DNA of 64,000 nt. Source: Methylomicrobium lacus_A. GTDB lineage: Bacteria; Pseudomonadota; Gammaproteobacteria; Methylococcales; Methylomonadaceae. The notes below the pieces were generated by a model, which saw only the letters and a program-made list of their open reading frames with translations, made no database searches and was not told the origin of the DNA. This document shows positions 7,667 through 16,135 of the stretch, in pieces; positions within the stretch are counted from its first letter, which is position 1; every line of letters starts with the position of its first letter. A program made the position numbers and the translations under genes. The stretch is taken from positions 4,030,001 through 4,094,000 of the forward strand of contig NZ_CP169217.1 of the NCBI RefSeq assembly GCF_041897535.1, given 5' to 3'.

Positions 7667-9362
7667 TTTGATTTTGCTGTCAAAGTGCGGCATCGAAGTG
7701 ATGCAGGACCCGGTGCCGATCGCACGCCATCAAGGGATGCTGTATCGGCGTGATCAATTCGCTAAGGCGGTCGGCACTTGGGCGCAGACATTGCGTAGAG
7801 AACCCGATCGGCGTTATGCGTTATATACGCAGGATGCCTATCCGTTTGCGGTACTGTTGTTCGCGCTGCTGCATGCAGGCAAGGAAGTCTGGATTTCCGG
7901 CAACAATCTGCCCGAAACCGCGCGGCAACTGCGTCTTGAACGGTGTCGGCTGCTGGGCGACTGGCCGGATGATCCTTTCGATGCGGATTTACTGATGACA
8001 GAAGGCTCGGATAGCCGTCTTACGGCTCTCGATATGCATGTTCCCTGCATCGTCCTGTTTACCTCGGGCTCCTCGGGGCCGCCGAAAGCGGTGCCGAAAA
8101 CCCTGCGCCAGTTGCAGGCCGAAATTGATACGCTGGAAAGTCTTTGGGGAGGATTGCTGGAAGATGCGTGCATTGCGGGCACGGTCAGTCATCAGCATAT
8201 CTATGGCCTGTTGTTCAGGGTGTTATGGCCGCTGTCGGCGAGGCGCTGTTTCCATAGCCCAATGTTTTTGAGCCCCGAAGCGCTCTTGGCTGACGGCGAT
8301 GCCGCCAAGACTTGCTGGATCGCGAGTCCCGGCCATCTGAAGCGACTCGACGAGCAATCGCCCTGGCAGGGTATCGCCGGCCTTGCGGCGATTTTCAGTT
8401 CCGGCGGCCCCTTGCCTGCGGATGCGGCCCGGCAAATCTTCACTGCCAGCGGCCGCACGGTGATCGAAGTTTACGGCAGCACCGAAACCGGCGGCATTGC
8501 CTGGCGGCAGGCGTCCGGGCAGATCGACGCGCCGTGGCAGCCGTTTGCGGATATCCGGATCCAATGGTTAGCCGACAGGCCCCATCTCTATTCGCCTTAT
8601 TTGACCGCTCAGGACGGCTTGCCGTTGGATGATCGTCTGATCCGATTGGACGACGGCCGCTTTCTGCTGCACGGAAGACAGGACCGTATCGTCAAGATCG
8701 AAGAGAAAAGGCTGTCGCTGACCGCCCTGGAGCAGCGTCTTCAGGATACGCACTGGATTGCCGAAGCCTACGCGTTGGTGCTGGCCCGTCACCGGGACGT
8801 GGTCGCGATCGCGGCGGTCTTGAACGATAGCGGCGCGGCACAGCTTCAGGAGCAGGGTAGAAACGCGCTGATCAAACAACTGCGTAGCGTCCTTGCCGAC
8901 AGTTTCGACGCGGTGACGCTGCCCAGAAAATGGCTGTTCGTGAACTCAATCCCGCTGACCACGCAAGGTAAAGTGAACCAAGAACTTTTGACCTTGCTGA
9001 TGAATACCGATACCCAGAGCCTCCCGAGAGTGCTGGCCGCCGAAACGAATCCTGATCGCGCGCGCCTCCAAATCAAAGTGCCGAAGGGGCTCGGTTATTT
9101 TCCGGATCATTTTCCGGAATTTCCGTTATTGCCGGGAGTCGTGCAGATCGGCTGGGCGGAGCATTTCGGCAAGATTTTTTTTCCGGTCACGACGCCTTTT
9201 TCGCACATGGAAGTGATCAAATTCGGCAAGATGATCCGTCCGGATGACGAACTCGAATTGAGCCTGGAATGGCGCGAAGCTTCCGGCAAATTGGTTTTTC
9301 AATATCGCAAGGGAGCCGAGTCCTACAGTTCCGGGCGCCTGGTCTATGGAGCCGAGTCTTGA
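7656..9362 (+). CDS. AMP-dependent ligase fused to an ApeI-like dehydratase domain
   Basis: A 568-residue two-domain enzyme. The N-terminal part (about 1-460) is an adenylate-forming acyl/aryl ligase: LFTSGSSGPPKAVPKT phosphate loop, EVYGSTETGG, the HGRQDRIVKIEEKRLS hinge, and a terminal IPLTTQGKVNQ with the catalytic Lys. The C-terminal part (about 465-568) is a hot-dog fold like ApeI thioester dehydratases, with YFPDHFPEFPLLPGVVQIGW. The ligase would load an aromatic acid (probably a cinnamate or hydroxybenzoate) onto the ACP, and the fused domain would dehydrate the beta-hydroxy intermediate. In many related clusters these are two genes. The ATG at 7656 overlaps the previous stop. Confidence 0.85.
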   Translation: MRNNLILLSKCGIEVMQDPVPIARHQGMLYRRDQFAKAVGTWAQTLRREPDRRYALYTQDAYPFAVLLFALLHAGKEVWISGNNLPETARQLRLERCRLLGDWPDDPFDADLLMTEGSDSRLTALDMHVPCIVLFTSGSSGPPKAVPKTLRQLQAEIDTLESLWGGLLEDACIAGTVSHQHIYGLLFRVLWPLSARRCFHSPMFLSPEALLADGDAAKTCWIASPGHLKRLDEQSPWQGIAGLAAIFSSGGPLPADAARQIFTASGRTVIEVYGSTETGGIAWRQASGQIDAPWQPFADIRIQWLADRPHLYSPYLTAQDGLPLDDRLIRLDDGRFLLHGRQDRIVKIEEKRLSLTALEQRLQDTHWIAEAYALVLARHRDVVAIAAVLNDSGAAQLQEQGRNALIKQLRSVLADSFDAVTLPRKWLFVNSIPLTTQGKVNQELLTLLMNTDTQSLPRVLAAETNPDRARLQIKVPKGLGYFPDHFPEFPLLPGVVQIGWAEHFGKIFFPVTTPFSHMEVIKFGKMIRPDDELELSLEWREASGKLVFQYRKGAESYSSGRLVYGAES

Positions 9363-10093
9363 AAACCTGCATCATCATCCCCGTTTACAACCACGAACAG
9401 GCGCTGCCGCATGTAGTCGCGGCGATCAAGCCTTTCGGCTTGCAGGTCTTTTTGATCGACGACGGCAGTTCCGCTACCTGCCGCGAGGCGCTCGAAGAGT
9501 GCGCCCGCCGGGAAGGCGATTGGCTGACGTTGATCGTCCGCGCCGAAAACGGCGGCAAGGGCGCGGCGGTACTCGACGGCTTCCGGGCGGCGATTTCGCA
9601 AGGCTTTACCCATGCCGTGCAGATCGATGCGGACGGTCAGCATCGAATCGATGACATACCGCGCTTTTTGGAGGCGAGTCGGCAGCATCCGGAGGCGTTG
9701 ATCGCGGGTTTTCCGGTCTTCGGCAAGGAGGCGCCGCTTAGCCGCCAGTACGGACGCCAGTTCACCAATCTCTGGGTCTGGATCAATACCCTGTCATTCG
9801 CGATTGGCGATGCGATGTGCGGCTTCAGGCTGTATCCGCTGGCGGCGGTCGAGCGGGTCTGCGCAAACGCCCGGATCAGCCGGCGCATGGATTTCGATAT
9901 CGACATCATCGTCAGGCTGTACTGGCAGGGCGTGCGGGTGATCAATCTGCCGACCCGGGTCAGTTACCCGCTGGACGGCGTCTCGCATTTTCGGCTGTGG
10001 CAGGACAATCTGATGATCTCGAAAATCCACGCACGGCTGTTTTTCGGCATGCTGGCGCGCCTGCCCGGCCTGGTTATGAGACATTGGCAATGA
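9359..10093 (+). CDS. Family 2 glycosyltransferase
   Basis: A 244-residue GT2 enzyme. It starts with CIIIPVYNH, followed by LIDDGSS and the metal-binding 'QIDADGQH' (DXD-like), all standard for a GT-A fold. The only start that fits the fold is TTG at 9359, which overlaps the ligase stop by 4 nt (TTGA), consistent with coupled translation. In aryl-polyene clusters the glycosyltransferase and an LpxL-like acyltransferase are often fused; here they are separate but overlapping genes. It probably decorates the lipid anchor of the pigment. Confidence 0.85.
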   Translation: MKTCIIIPVYNHEQALPHVVAAIKPFGLQVFLIDDGSSATCREALEECARREGDWLTLIVRAENGGKGAAVLDGFRAAISQGFTHAVQIDADGQHRIDDIPRFLEASRQHPEALIAGFPVFGKEAPLSRQYGRQFTNLWVWINTLSFAIGDAMCGFRLYPLAAVERVCANARISRRMDFDIDIIVRLYWQGVRVINLPTRVSYPLDGVSHFRLWQDNLMISKIHARLFFGMLARLPGLVMRHWQ

Positions 10094-11016
10094 AAAAACC
10101 GCACTGGGCGGAGATGGGCGAGTATAGCCTGGTCTGGGGTATGCGTCTGCTGCTCGGGATTTATCGCCTTGGCGGGCGCCCGGTCGTACAGTTTTTTTTG
10201 TATCCGGTGGTCGCTTATTACTGGCTGGTGAACCGGCGGGGCAGAGCCGCGAGCCGCGATTATCTGCGCCGTGTCTCAGGGTATCCAGCAGATTTGCAAC
10301 TGAGCGGCGGTAGGCTCGACAGCTTTCGACATTTCATGACCTTCGCGGAAGCGATACTCGACAAACTGGCGGCCTGGGCAGGCATGATTGCGCTTGGCGA
10401 TGTCGGCTACCGGGGCCGCGAGCCGGTGCTGGAGCGCCTCAGACAGGGGCAGGGCGTGTTGCTGCTGGGGTCGCATCTGGGCAATCTGGAGGTCTGTCGG
10501 GTGATCGCGAGTCTAAATAATAACATCAGGGTCAATGTGCTCGTGCATACCCGGCATGCCGAAAAATTCAGCGCACTGTTGAGCCGCTATAACAGCGCCA
10601 GCCAGCTGAATCTGATCCAGGTCACCGAAATCAGCGCGGCGACCTCGATGCGGCTGGCGGACAAGATCGATCAGGGCGAAATCGTGATCGTCGCGGCGGA
10701 CCGGACCCCGGTGAGCAATCAAGACCGTGTCGCGGAAGCCGATTTTTTAGGCGCCAAGGCGTTGTTTCCGGAAGGGCCGTTCATTTTGGCGGCGTTGTTG
10801 AAATGTCCGGTTTTTACGGTATTTTGCCTGAAGCGACGCGGCAAGTATGTCATTTATTTCGACCCTTTCAGCGACGGCCTCAAATTGCCGAGAAAGCAGC
10901 GCGAGCAGGCATTGCAGGAAACAATCCAGCGCTACGCGAACCGTTTGCAGGGCTATTGTCTGCAGGAGCCGTTGCAATGGTTTAATTTTTATCCGTTTTG
11001 GCACAAGGAATCATGA
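10090..11016 (+). CDS. LpxL/HtrB-like lipid acyltransferase
   Basis: A 308-residue membrane-associated acyltransferase resembling lipid A lauroyl-transferases. A hydrophobic N-terminal stretch (GMRLLLGIYRL, FFLYPVVAYYWLV) is followed by the catalytic box LLGSHLGNLEVCR (His plus Glu), and the C-terminal LQWFNFYPFW motif is typical of the family. The ATG at 10090 overlaps the GT2 stop by 4 nt. Its own stop overlaps the ATG of the 33-codon ORF by 4 nt. It is expected to acylate the anchor moiety of the polyene rather than lipid A. Confidence 0.85.
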   Translation: MKKPHWAEMGEYSLVWGMRLLLGIYRLGGRPVVQFFLYPVVAYYWLVNRRGRAASRDYLRRVSGYPADLQLSGGRLDSFRHFMTFAEAILDKLAAWAGMIALGDVGYRGREPVLERLRQGQGVLLLGSHLGNLEVCRVIASLNNNIRVNVLVHTRHAEKFSALLSRYNSASQLNLIQVTEISAATSMRLADKIDQGEIVIVAADRTPVSNQDRVAEADFLGAKALFPEGPFILAALLKCPVFTVFCLKRRGKYVIYFDPFSDGLKLPRKQREQALQETIQRYANRLQGYCLQEPLQWFNFYPFWHKES

Positions 11017-11114
11017 AGTTGTTACACCGAATAGAGGCCGATCCGCTTGTTGCTCATGCGGGTTGGGATCACAAGATAAAAGCCGCGGCAATGGTCTTGG
11101 TGTCGCCGCGATGA
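11013..11114 (+). CDS. 33-aa micro-ORF coupled on both sides
   Basis: ATG at 11013 to TGA at 11112-11114 encodes 33 residues beginning MKLLHRIEADPLVAHAGWDH and ending MVLVSPR. It starts with an ATGA overlap on the acyltransferase stop and ends with an ATGA overlap on the ammonia-lyase ATG, so it fills exactly the space between two real genes. No family is recognised. It could be a real small protein, the stump of a deleted gene, or a translational bridge that lets ribosomes reach the lyase start. Coding status is inferred only from the double overlap. Confidence 0.4.
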   Translation: MKLLHRIEADPLVAHAGWDHKIKAAAMVLVSPR

Positions 11115-12658
11115 ACGAAGGCTTAATCAGCAAAACCGTCATTTTTGACGGCCAGCCGCTCAGTATCGAAGACATCGGCCGGATTGCGCACAGGCAGGCA
11201 CGGGTCGAACTGAGCCGCACACCTGCCTTTGTAGAGCGCATCGACAAGGGCGCGCGCTTCATCGAGACGCTATTGCACGAAAACGGTTTCGTCTATGGCG
11301 TAACGACCGGCTTCGGCGATTCCTGCACCATTCCGATTCCGCTCGAATGGGTCAACGAACTCTCAAGACATCTCTACACCTTCCACGGCTGCGGCCTCGG
11401 CGAACATTTCAGCTCCGAGGAAACCCGCGCGATCCTGGCCGCGCGCCTGAACAGCCTCGCGCAAGGCTATTCGGGCGTGCGCTACCTGCTGTTGCAGCGC
11501 CTGGCCGATTTGCTCGAACACGACATATTGCCGTTGATTCCGAAGGAAGGCTCGGTCGGCGCGAGCGGCGATTTGACGCCGCTGTCGTATGTCGCGGCGG
11601 TCTTGGCCGGCGAGCGCGAGGTGTTGTATCAGGGCGAACGCCACGCTGCCGGCGAGGTCTTTGCAAAGCTCGGCATCGAGCCTTTGACACTGAAACCGAA
11701 GGAAGGCCTCGCGATCATGAACGGCACCGCCGCGATGACCGGTGTGGCCTGTCTGGCTTATCGGCGGGCCGAATACCTTTCGCGCCTGGCGACCCGGATC
11801 ACCAGCCTCGCCTCGATCGCATTGAACGGCAATGCCTACCATTACGACGAAAAATTGTTTACGGTCAAACCGCATCCCGGCCAAAATCGTGCGGCCGGCC
11901 GCATCCGCGCCGATCTGCAGTTGACCGGAGCCGCGCCGCGCCATGACACCCGCCTGCAGGACCGCTACTCGTTACGCTGCGCCCCGCACGTGATCGGCGT
12001 GCTCGAAGACGCGCTACCGTGGCTGCGTCAGTTCATCGAAAACGAACTGAACAGCGCGAACGACAATCCGATCATCGACGCGGAAGGCGAACATGTGCTG
12101 CACGGCGGCCATTTCTACGGCGGCCATATCGCCTTCGCGATGGACAGCATGAAAGCCGCGGTCGCCAATCTGGCCGACCTGCTCGACCGGCAAATGGCGC
12201 AGCTGATGGATCCGAAATTCAATCAGGGCTTGCCTGCAAACCTGTCCGGCGCGACAGGCCCCGCCGCCGGCCTCAACCACGGCTTCAAGGCCGTGCAGAT
12301 CGCGGTATCGGCCTGGACCGCCGAGGCGCTGAAGCTGACCATGCCGGCCAGCGTCTTCTCGCGCTCGACCGAGTGCCACAATCAGGACAAGGTCAGCATG
12401 GGCACGATCGCGGCCCGGGACTGCATCCGCATCATCGAGCTGACCGAACAGGTCGCCGCCGCTATGCTCTTGGCGGCGGTGCAGGGCATGGAGCTTAGGG
12501 GCGGCTTGGAGGCATTGAGTTCTGCTGTCGTCCGCACGCTGCAGCAGGTGCGAGAACGGAGTCCGTTTTTGAGCGAAGATAGAAGCCTCGAGAAGGAATT
12601 GCGCTGGATGGCGGCGTCGATACGAGATCAGGGCTTGCTTTTATACGGCACCGAGTAA
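11111..12658 (+). CDS. HAL/PAL/TAL family aromatic amino acid ammonia-lyase
   Basis: A 515-residue member of the MIO-dependent ammonia-lyases. The cofactor-forming Ala-Ser-Gly sits at residues 151-153 in GSVGASGDLTPLSY. Also present are VYGVTTGFGD, the NDNP loop and STECHNQDKVSMGT. Such enzymes deaminate His, Phe or Tyr. In polyene and flexirubin clusters they supply the aryl starter (cinnamate or coumarate type). The residue pair that sorts substrates is Phe91-His92 (TFHGCGLG), unlike the Ser-His, Phe-Leu and His-Leu pairs described for HAL, PAL and TAL. The ATG at 11111 overlaps the micro-ORF stop. It is the last gene of the operon. Confidence 0.88.
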   Translation: MNEGLISKTVIFDGQPLSIEDIGRIAHRQARVELSRTPAFVERIDKGARFIETLLHENGFVYGVTTGFGDSCTIPIPLEWVNELSRHLYTFHGCGLGEHFSSEETRAILAARLNSLAQGYSGVRYLLLQRLADLLEHDILPLIPKEGSVGASGDLTPLSYVAAVLAGEREVLYQGERHAAGEVFAKLGIEPLTLKPKEGLAIMNGTAAMTGVACLAYRRAEYLSRLATRITSLASIALNGNAYHYDEKLFTVKPHPGQNRAAGRIRADLQLTGAAPRHDTRLQDRYSLRCAPHVIGVLEDALPWLRQFIENELNSANDNPIIDAEGEHVLHGGHFYGGHIAFAMDSMKAAVANLADLLDRQMAQLMDPKFNQGLPANLSGATGPAAGLNHGFKAVQIAVSAWTAEALKLTMPASVFSRSTECHNQDKVSMGTIAARDCIRIIELTEQVAAAMLLAAVQGMELRGGLEALSSAVVRTLQQVRERSPFLSEDRSLEKELRWMAASIRDQGLLLYGTE

Positions 12659-12701
12659 GACGGGAGCGACTCATCCCGTTCCGCATCGGTTGCGCATCAC
12701 G

Positions 12702-13307
12702 CTAAGGGCTTAGAGAAGCCAGGCTGCCGGCTAACTGCCTGCTGAATTCCTCTAGGGTCTCGCTCAATGCCTTGACCGTATCGGCATGGCCACTACCGGC
12801 CTGATGGCGGTCGATCCTGGCTTGGCCGTGCTTGAGCAGGCGATGGCTTTTATCGTCCATGATCGACCAGTTTACCCGTAGTTCGGCGGTTTGCGCGGCG
12901 TTCGAGTCGAAGCGCACGATGTCGATGATCACATGAAAATCCATGTCGCCGTAGGCGCTCCAAGGATAGGCCTTGATGATGTCGTTCGGCAGCAGAACGG
13001 ACAGGTTTTGCGCCAGAGTTTCGGTGATCGACTCCTTTAACGGCGCGGCCCATTGGTGGAATTCGCTGGAGGCGACGCTGTTGTCGCCGGTGCGGGTGAC
13101 GAGTTGCTTGCGTTCGAGCAGCGCCGGCACGGTGATCGGGCCGATGCCGATCAGCCGTTTCGGGGTTTCGGCTGGAGAGGATCGCGCCGGGAGGCTTAAG
13201 GGGCTCAGTACATAGAAATGCGTTTCCGGCGTCGACGCGCAGGCGCTCAGCAGGCAAACAGCAAGAAGATTTAAACGGTATGACAAGCGGTATACTATTT
13301 TATTCAT
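12702..13307 (-). CDS. pqiC: PqiC/YmbA-type auxiliary lipoprotein
   Basis: A 201-residue lipoprotein with lipobox LLSACAS and the ABC-type-transport auxiliary (DUF330) fold: ETHFYVLSPL, then LIGIGPITVPALLERKQLV and SEFHQWAAPLKESITETLA. PqiC is the outer-membrane partner of the PqiAB lipid bridge. It is last in a minus-strand operon and overlaps the pqiB 3' end by 8 nt. It is convergent with the ammonia-lyase gene; a weak 6-bp hairpin (12660-12679) lies between them. Confidence 0.85.
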   Translation of the reverse strand: MNKIVYRLSYRLNLLAVCLLSACASTPETHFYVLSPLSLPARSSPAETPKRLIGIGPITVPALLERKQLVTRTGDNSVASSEFHQWAAPLKESITETLAQNLSVLLPNDIIKAYPWSAYGDMDFHVIIDIVRFDSNAAQTAELRVNWSIMDDKSHRLLKHGQARIDRHQAGSGHADTVKALSETLEEFSRQLAGSLASLSP

Positions 13308-14880
13308 CGTCTTTGCCTCTAAGTAACGCTTCGGGGTGCTGTTCCAGATAATCGGTCAGTTGCTTGACCGAATTGGCCGATTGATTCAATTCCAGCAGCA
13401 GTTTGTCGATCTCATGGCGTGTGGTCGAGCCGGGTTCGAGCGAGCGTAACAGCTGGTCGGCTGATTGCAGCGATTTATCGGCGCTGCCCATCGTTTGCCT
13501 GGCATCGGTCAGCATGCCGTTGGCCGCTTTCGACGTGTCTTGCAGCGATTTCAGGGTGTGCGTCATTTCGGTGGTCAATTGCTCGAGCGGCAGCTTCGCG
13601 ATCTTGTCCATGATCGTCTGCGCCGAATGCGTGAACTGGTCGAGCGAACTCGGGATGGTCGGGAATTCGGGGTAAGGGCTGTTGTTGGCATGCAAGGTAA
13701 CCTTGCTGTTCGGATGAAAATCGAGATCGACCAGGAGCTGTCCGGTCAACAGGCTGCCGGTTTGCAGTTGCGCGCGCAAGCCCTTGCTGATCAGACGTGA
13801 CATCATGTCCTTGTTGCTGACATTCGGCTGCTTGTTGATTTCCTTGATCCGGTCCGGCTCCAGATCGACCGTGACCGGAATCCGGATGTCCGCGGTTTTG
13901 GCATCCAGTTCCAGGCTGATGCCGGTCACCGCGCCGATCGGTATGCCGCGCAACTGCACCGGCGCGCCTTCGGTCAGTCCGCGCACCGAACCGTTGAAAT
14001 ACATCACATATTTGAGCGTGTTGTGGTATTCGATCTGGGTCGATTGCTCGTAGGTGTCATACAGATGAAACATCGCATAGTCCGGTTTCACATCCTTGAT
14101 CGTATCGTCAGGAGGCGTGCGAAAGGCGATACCGCCGCTCAGCATCGAGACCAGGGGCCCGGTTCTGACCTTGAAGCCGTCCGCGCCGGCCGATAAATCG
14201 ATGCCGCTGTCTTTCCAGAAACGGGTGTTTTTGCGCACGAATTGGTCGTAAGGGGCCTTGATGAAGATGACCAGACGGATCGAGTCGGCGTTGACCGAGA
14301 GTTCCTGACTCAACACTTCGCCGACCGGAATGCCGTGAAAATTGATCTGCGTGCGGGGGCCGAGCGCGCCGAGGTTTGCCGTTTCGAGAACGAATTGTCT
14401 GCCTTTGGCCTCGGTCTTCAGGACCGGTGCCGCGGGCAGGCCGGTGAAATGATGCTGATGCGGGCCGTCGCCGGGTTTGACTTCGATATAGGCGCCGGAA
14501 ATCAGCGTATTCAGTCCCGAGATGCCGGCCAGACCCACTTGCGGGCGCACGACCCAGAAGCTGGTGTTTTGGTTCAGGTAATTTTCGGCAGTGCGGTGCA
14601 TCTGCGCCGTGACCTGGATCGTTTTCGCATCCTGGTTGATGTTGATGTCGGTGACCTTGCCGATTTCGACATCCAGATAACGAATCTTGGTCTTGTCGAT
14701 TTCGAGCCCTTCGGCGGTTGGAAAGTCGATCGTGATCACAGGGCCTTTTTCGGAAGCCGATTTATAGATCAGCCAGCCGCTGACGATGAAAGCGCAAATC
14801 GGCAGCAGCCAGACCAGCGGCAACTCGGGCTTCTTATTCAGCGCGGTGTCTTGGGTTTCGTAGGCAAATTCGTCGTTCAT
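13300..14880 (-). CDS. pqiB: PqiB, MCE-domain intermembrane lipid transport protein
   Basis: A 526-residue protein with a single N-terminal membrane anchor (LVWLLPICAFIVSGWLIY) and three consecutive MCE domains (about 50-140, 165-225 and 295-400). A long C-terminal helical region follows (MDKIAKLPLEQLTTEMTH through the end), which in PqiB forms a periplasm-spanning needle. The ATG at 14880 shares a base with the stop of the second pqiA half (TGATG). It forms a PqiABC-like trans-envelope lipid conduit with its neighbours. Confidence 0.92.
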   Translation of the reverse strand: MNDEFAYETQDTALNKKPELPLVWLLPICAFIVSGWLIYKSASEKGPVITIDFPTAEGLEIDKTKIRYLDVEIGKVTDININQDAKTIQVTAQMHRTAENYLNQNTSFWVVRPQVGLAGISGLNTLISGAYIEVKPGDGPHQHHFTGLPAAPVLKTEAKGRQFVLETANLGALGPRTQINFHGIPVGEVLSQELSVNADSIRLVIFIKAPYDQFVRKNTRFWKDSGIDLSAGADGFKVRTGPLVSMLSGGIAFRTPPDDTIKDVKPDYAMFHLYDTYEQSTQIEYHNTLKYVMYFNGSVRGLTEGAPVQLRGIPIGAVTGISLELDAKTADIRIPVTVDLEPDRIKEINKQPNVSNKDMMSRLISKGLRAQLQTGSLLTGQLLVDLDFHPNSKVTLHANNSPYPEFPTIPSSLDQFTHSAQTIMDKIAKLPLEQLTTEMTHTLKSLQDTSKAANGMLTDARQTMGSADKSLQSADQLLRSLEPGSTTRHEIDKLLLELNQSANSVKQLTDYLEQHPEALLRGKDDE

Positions 14881-15494
14881 CAAATTTTTTGATTATCCCA
14901 GATCAGGCGGGGGTCGAAGTTCTTGGCCGCAAACAGCGTGATCACGACGACGGAGGCAAAGGCGGTCGCGGCGGGACCGGCGAGGACCTGAGCGACGCCG
15001 CCGAGATCGACCAATGAAATCAGGATCGAGATCATGAAAATGTCCAGCATCGACCAGCGGCCGACGAAAGCGATGATCCGGTACATCAAGGTCCAGCGGC
15101 GCGCGTTGACCTGCCAGCGGTAAAACACGCAAAGCCAGAGCAGGGTCAGTCCGATCAGTTTCAACAGCGGCACCAGAATGCTGGCGATGAAGACCAGGAT
15201 CGCGATCGGCAGCATATCGCCTTCGATCAGGGTCAGTATGCCGCCGAGGATCGTATGGGTTTCGCCGACGCCGAATTGGGTCACGGTCATGATCGGATAA
15301 ATATTGGCCGGAACATACAGCGCGTAGCCGCAGAGCAAAAACGCCAACGTGCGTTGCAGGCTGTTCGGGATACGCGCATGCAGTGGGCTGCCGCAGACAG
15401 GGCAGGGTCTTGATGCGGCCCCGCGCTGCGCGAGCGCGCCGCACTCGTCGCAACGGATCAAGCCTTGCCGTAGCGCACTGGGCAGCGACTTCAT
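14880..15494 (-). CDS. PqiA C-terminal half homologue (paraquat-inducible protein A domain)
   Basis: A 204-residue inner-membrane protein. An N-terminal zinc-ribbon-like module (RCDECGALA, CPVCGS) is followed by about four membrane helices, including SLQRTLAFLLCGYALYVPAN and the conserved YPIMTVTQFG. It corresponds to the second repeat of E. coli PqiA. Here the two repeats are separate genes overlapping by ATGA (15491-15494). It acts with the upstream half and PqiB at the inner membrane. Confidence 0.88.
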   Translation of the reverse strand: MKSLPSALRQGLIRCDECGALAQRGAASRPCPVCGSPLHARIPNSLQRTLAFLLCGYALYVPANIYPIMTVTQFGVGETHTILGGILTLIEGDMLPIAILVFIASILVPLLKLIGLTLLWLCVFYRWQVNARRWTLMYRIIAFVGRWSMLDIFMISILISLVDLGGVAQVLAGPAATAFASVVVITLFAAKNFDPRLIWDNQKI

Positions 15495-16120
15495 GCCGGT
15501 TCTCGGCGCAAGGCGTCGATGCGCTGCCAAAACAGCGCGGAGTCGAGGCTGCCGGCCAAGGCGACCCCGACCAGCAGCAGGCCGACAAACGCATACAGAC
15601 CCATGCCGAAACGCAGGTCGGCCATCGACGACAATTTGACGCAGGCGACGATGATGCCGAGCGTATAGACTTCGAGCATCGCCCATTCCTCGAGATGCTG
15701 CAGCCAGCGCATCCAGTGCGTCAGATAACGATTCGGGCGATTCAAATAAAGATGCGCGCTGATCGCGAGAGTCAGCAGGATATTCATGAGCGGGAACAGT
15801 ATGCTGGACAGAAACACCAGCGTTGCGACCGCCCACATGTTTTCGGCGTAAAGCGCCATCACGCCGGAAAACAGGATGCCGTCCTTCGTGTTGCCGAGGA
15901 ATTTGATGCCAAGCAGCGGTAGGCAATTGGCCGGGATGAACAACAGCAGGCCGGTGATCGAGAGGGCCAGGCTGCGTTCGATGCTGTTCTTTTGCGCGCG
16001 CTGCAACAGAAAGCCGCAACGCGGGCAATGCGCCTTGTCGCCGGCATCGAGCGCTGCCGGTTTCAGCAGCGCATCGCATTCCGGGCAGGCTTCCAGTTGC
16101 AGTCTAGGCTGGGCGCGCAT
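15491..16120 (-). CDS. PqiA N-terminal half homologue (paraquat-inducible protein A domain)
   Basis: A 209-residue inner-membrane protein with a zinc-ribbon (ACPECDALL, CPRCGFLL) and about four membrane helices, including LALSITGLLLFIPANCLPLL. It equals the first repeat of E. coli PqiA, which is a single protein of about 417 residues, close to the sum of the two halves here. First gene of the pqi operon. Its start lies 15 nt downstream of the stop of the Fae-like gene on the same strand, so transcription may be shared. Confidence 0.88.
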   Translation of the reverse strand: MRAQPRLQLEACPECDALLKPAALDAGDKAHCPRCGFLLQRAQKNSIERSLALSITGLLLFIPANCLPLLGIKFLGNTKDGILFSGVMALYAENMWAVATLVFLSSILFPLMNILLTLAISAHLYLNRPNRYLTHWMRWLQHLEEWAMLEVYTLGIIVACVKLSSMADLRFGMGLYAFVGLLLVGVALAGSLDSALFWQRIDALRREPA

Positions 16121-16135
16121 CGGCGATAACCGATG

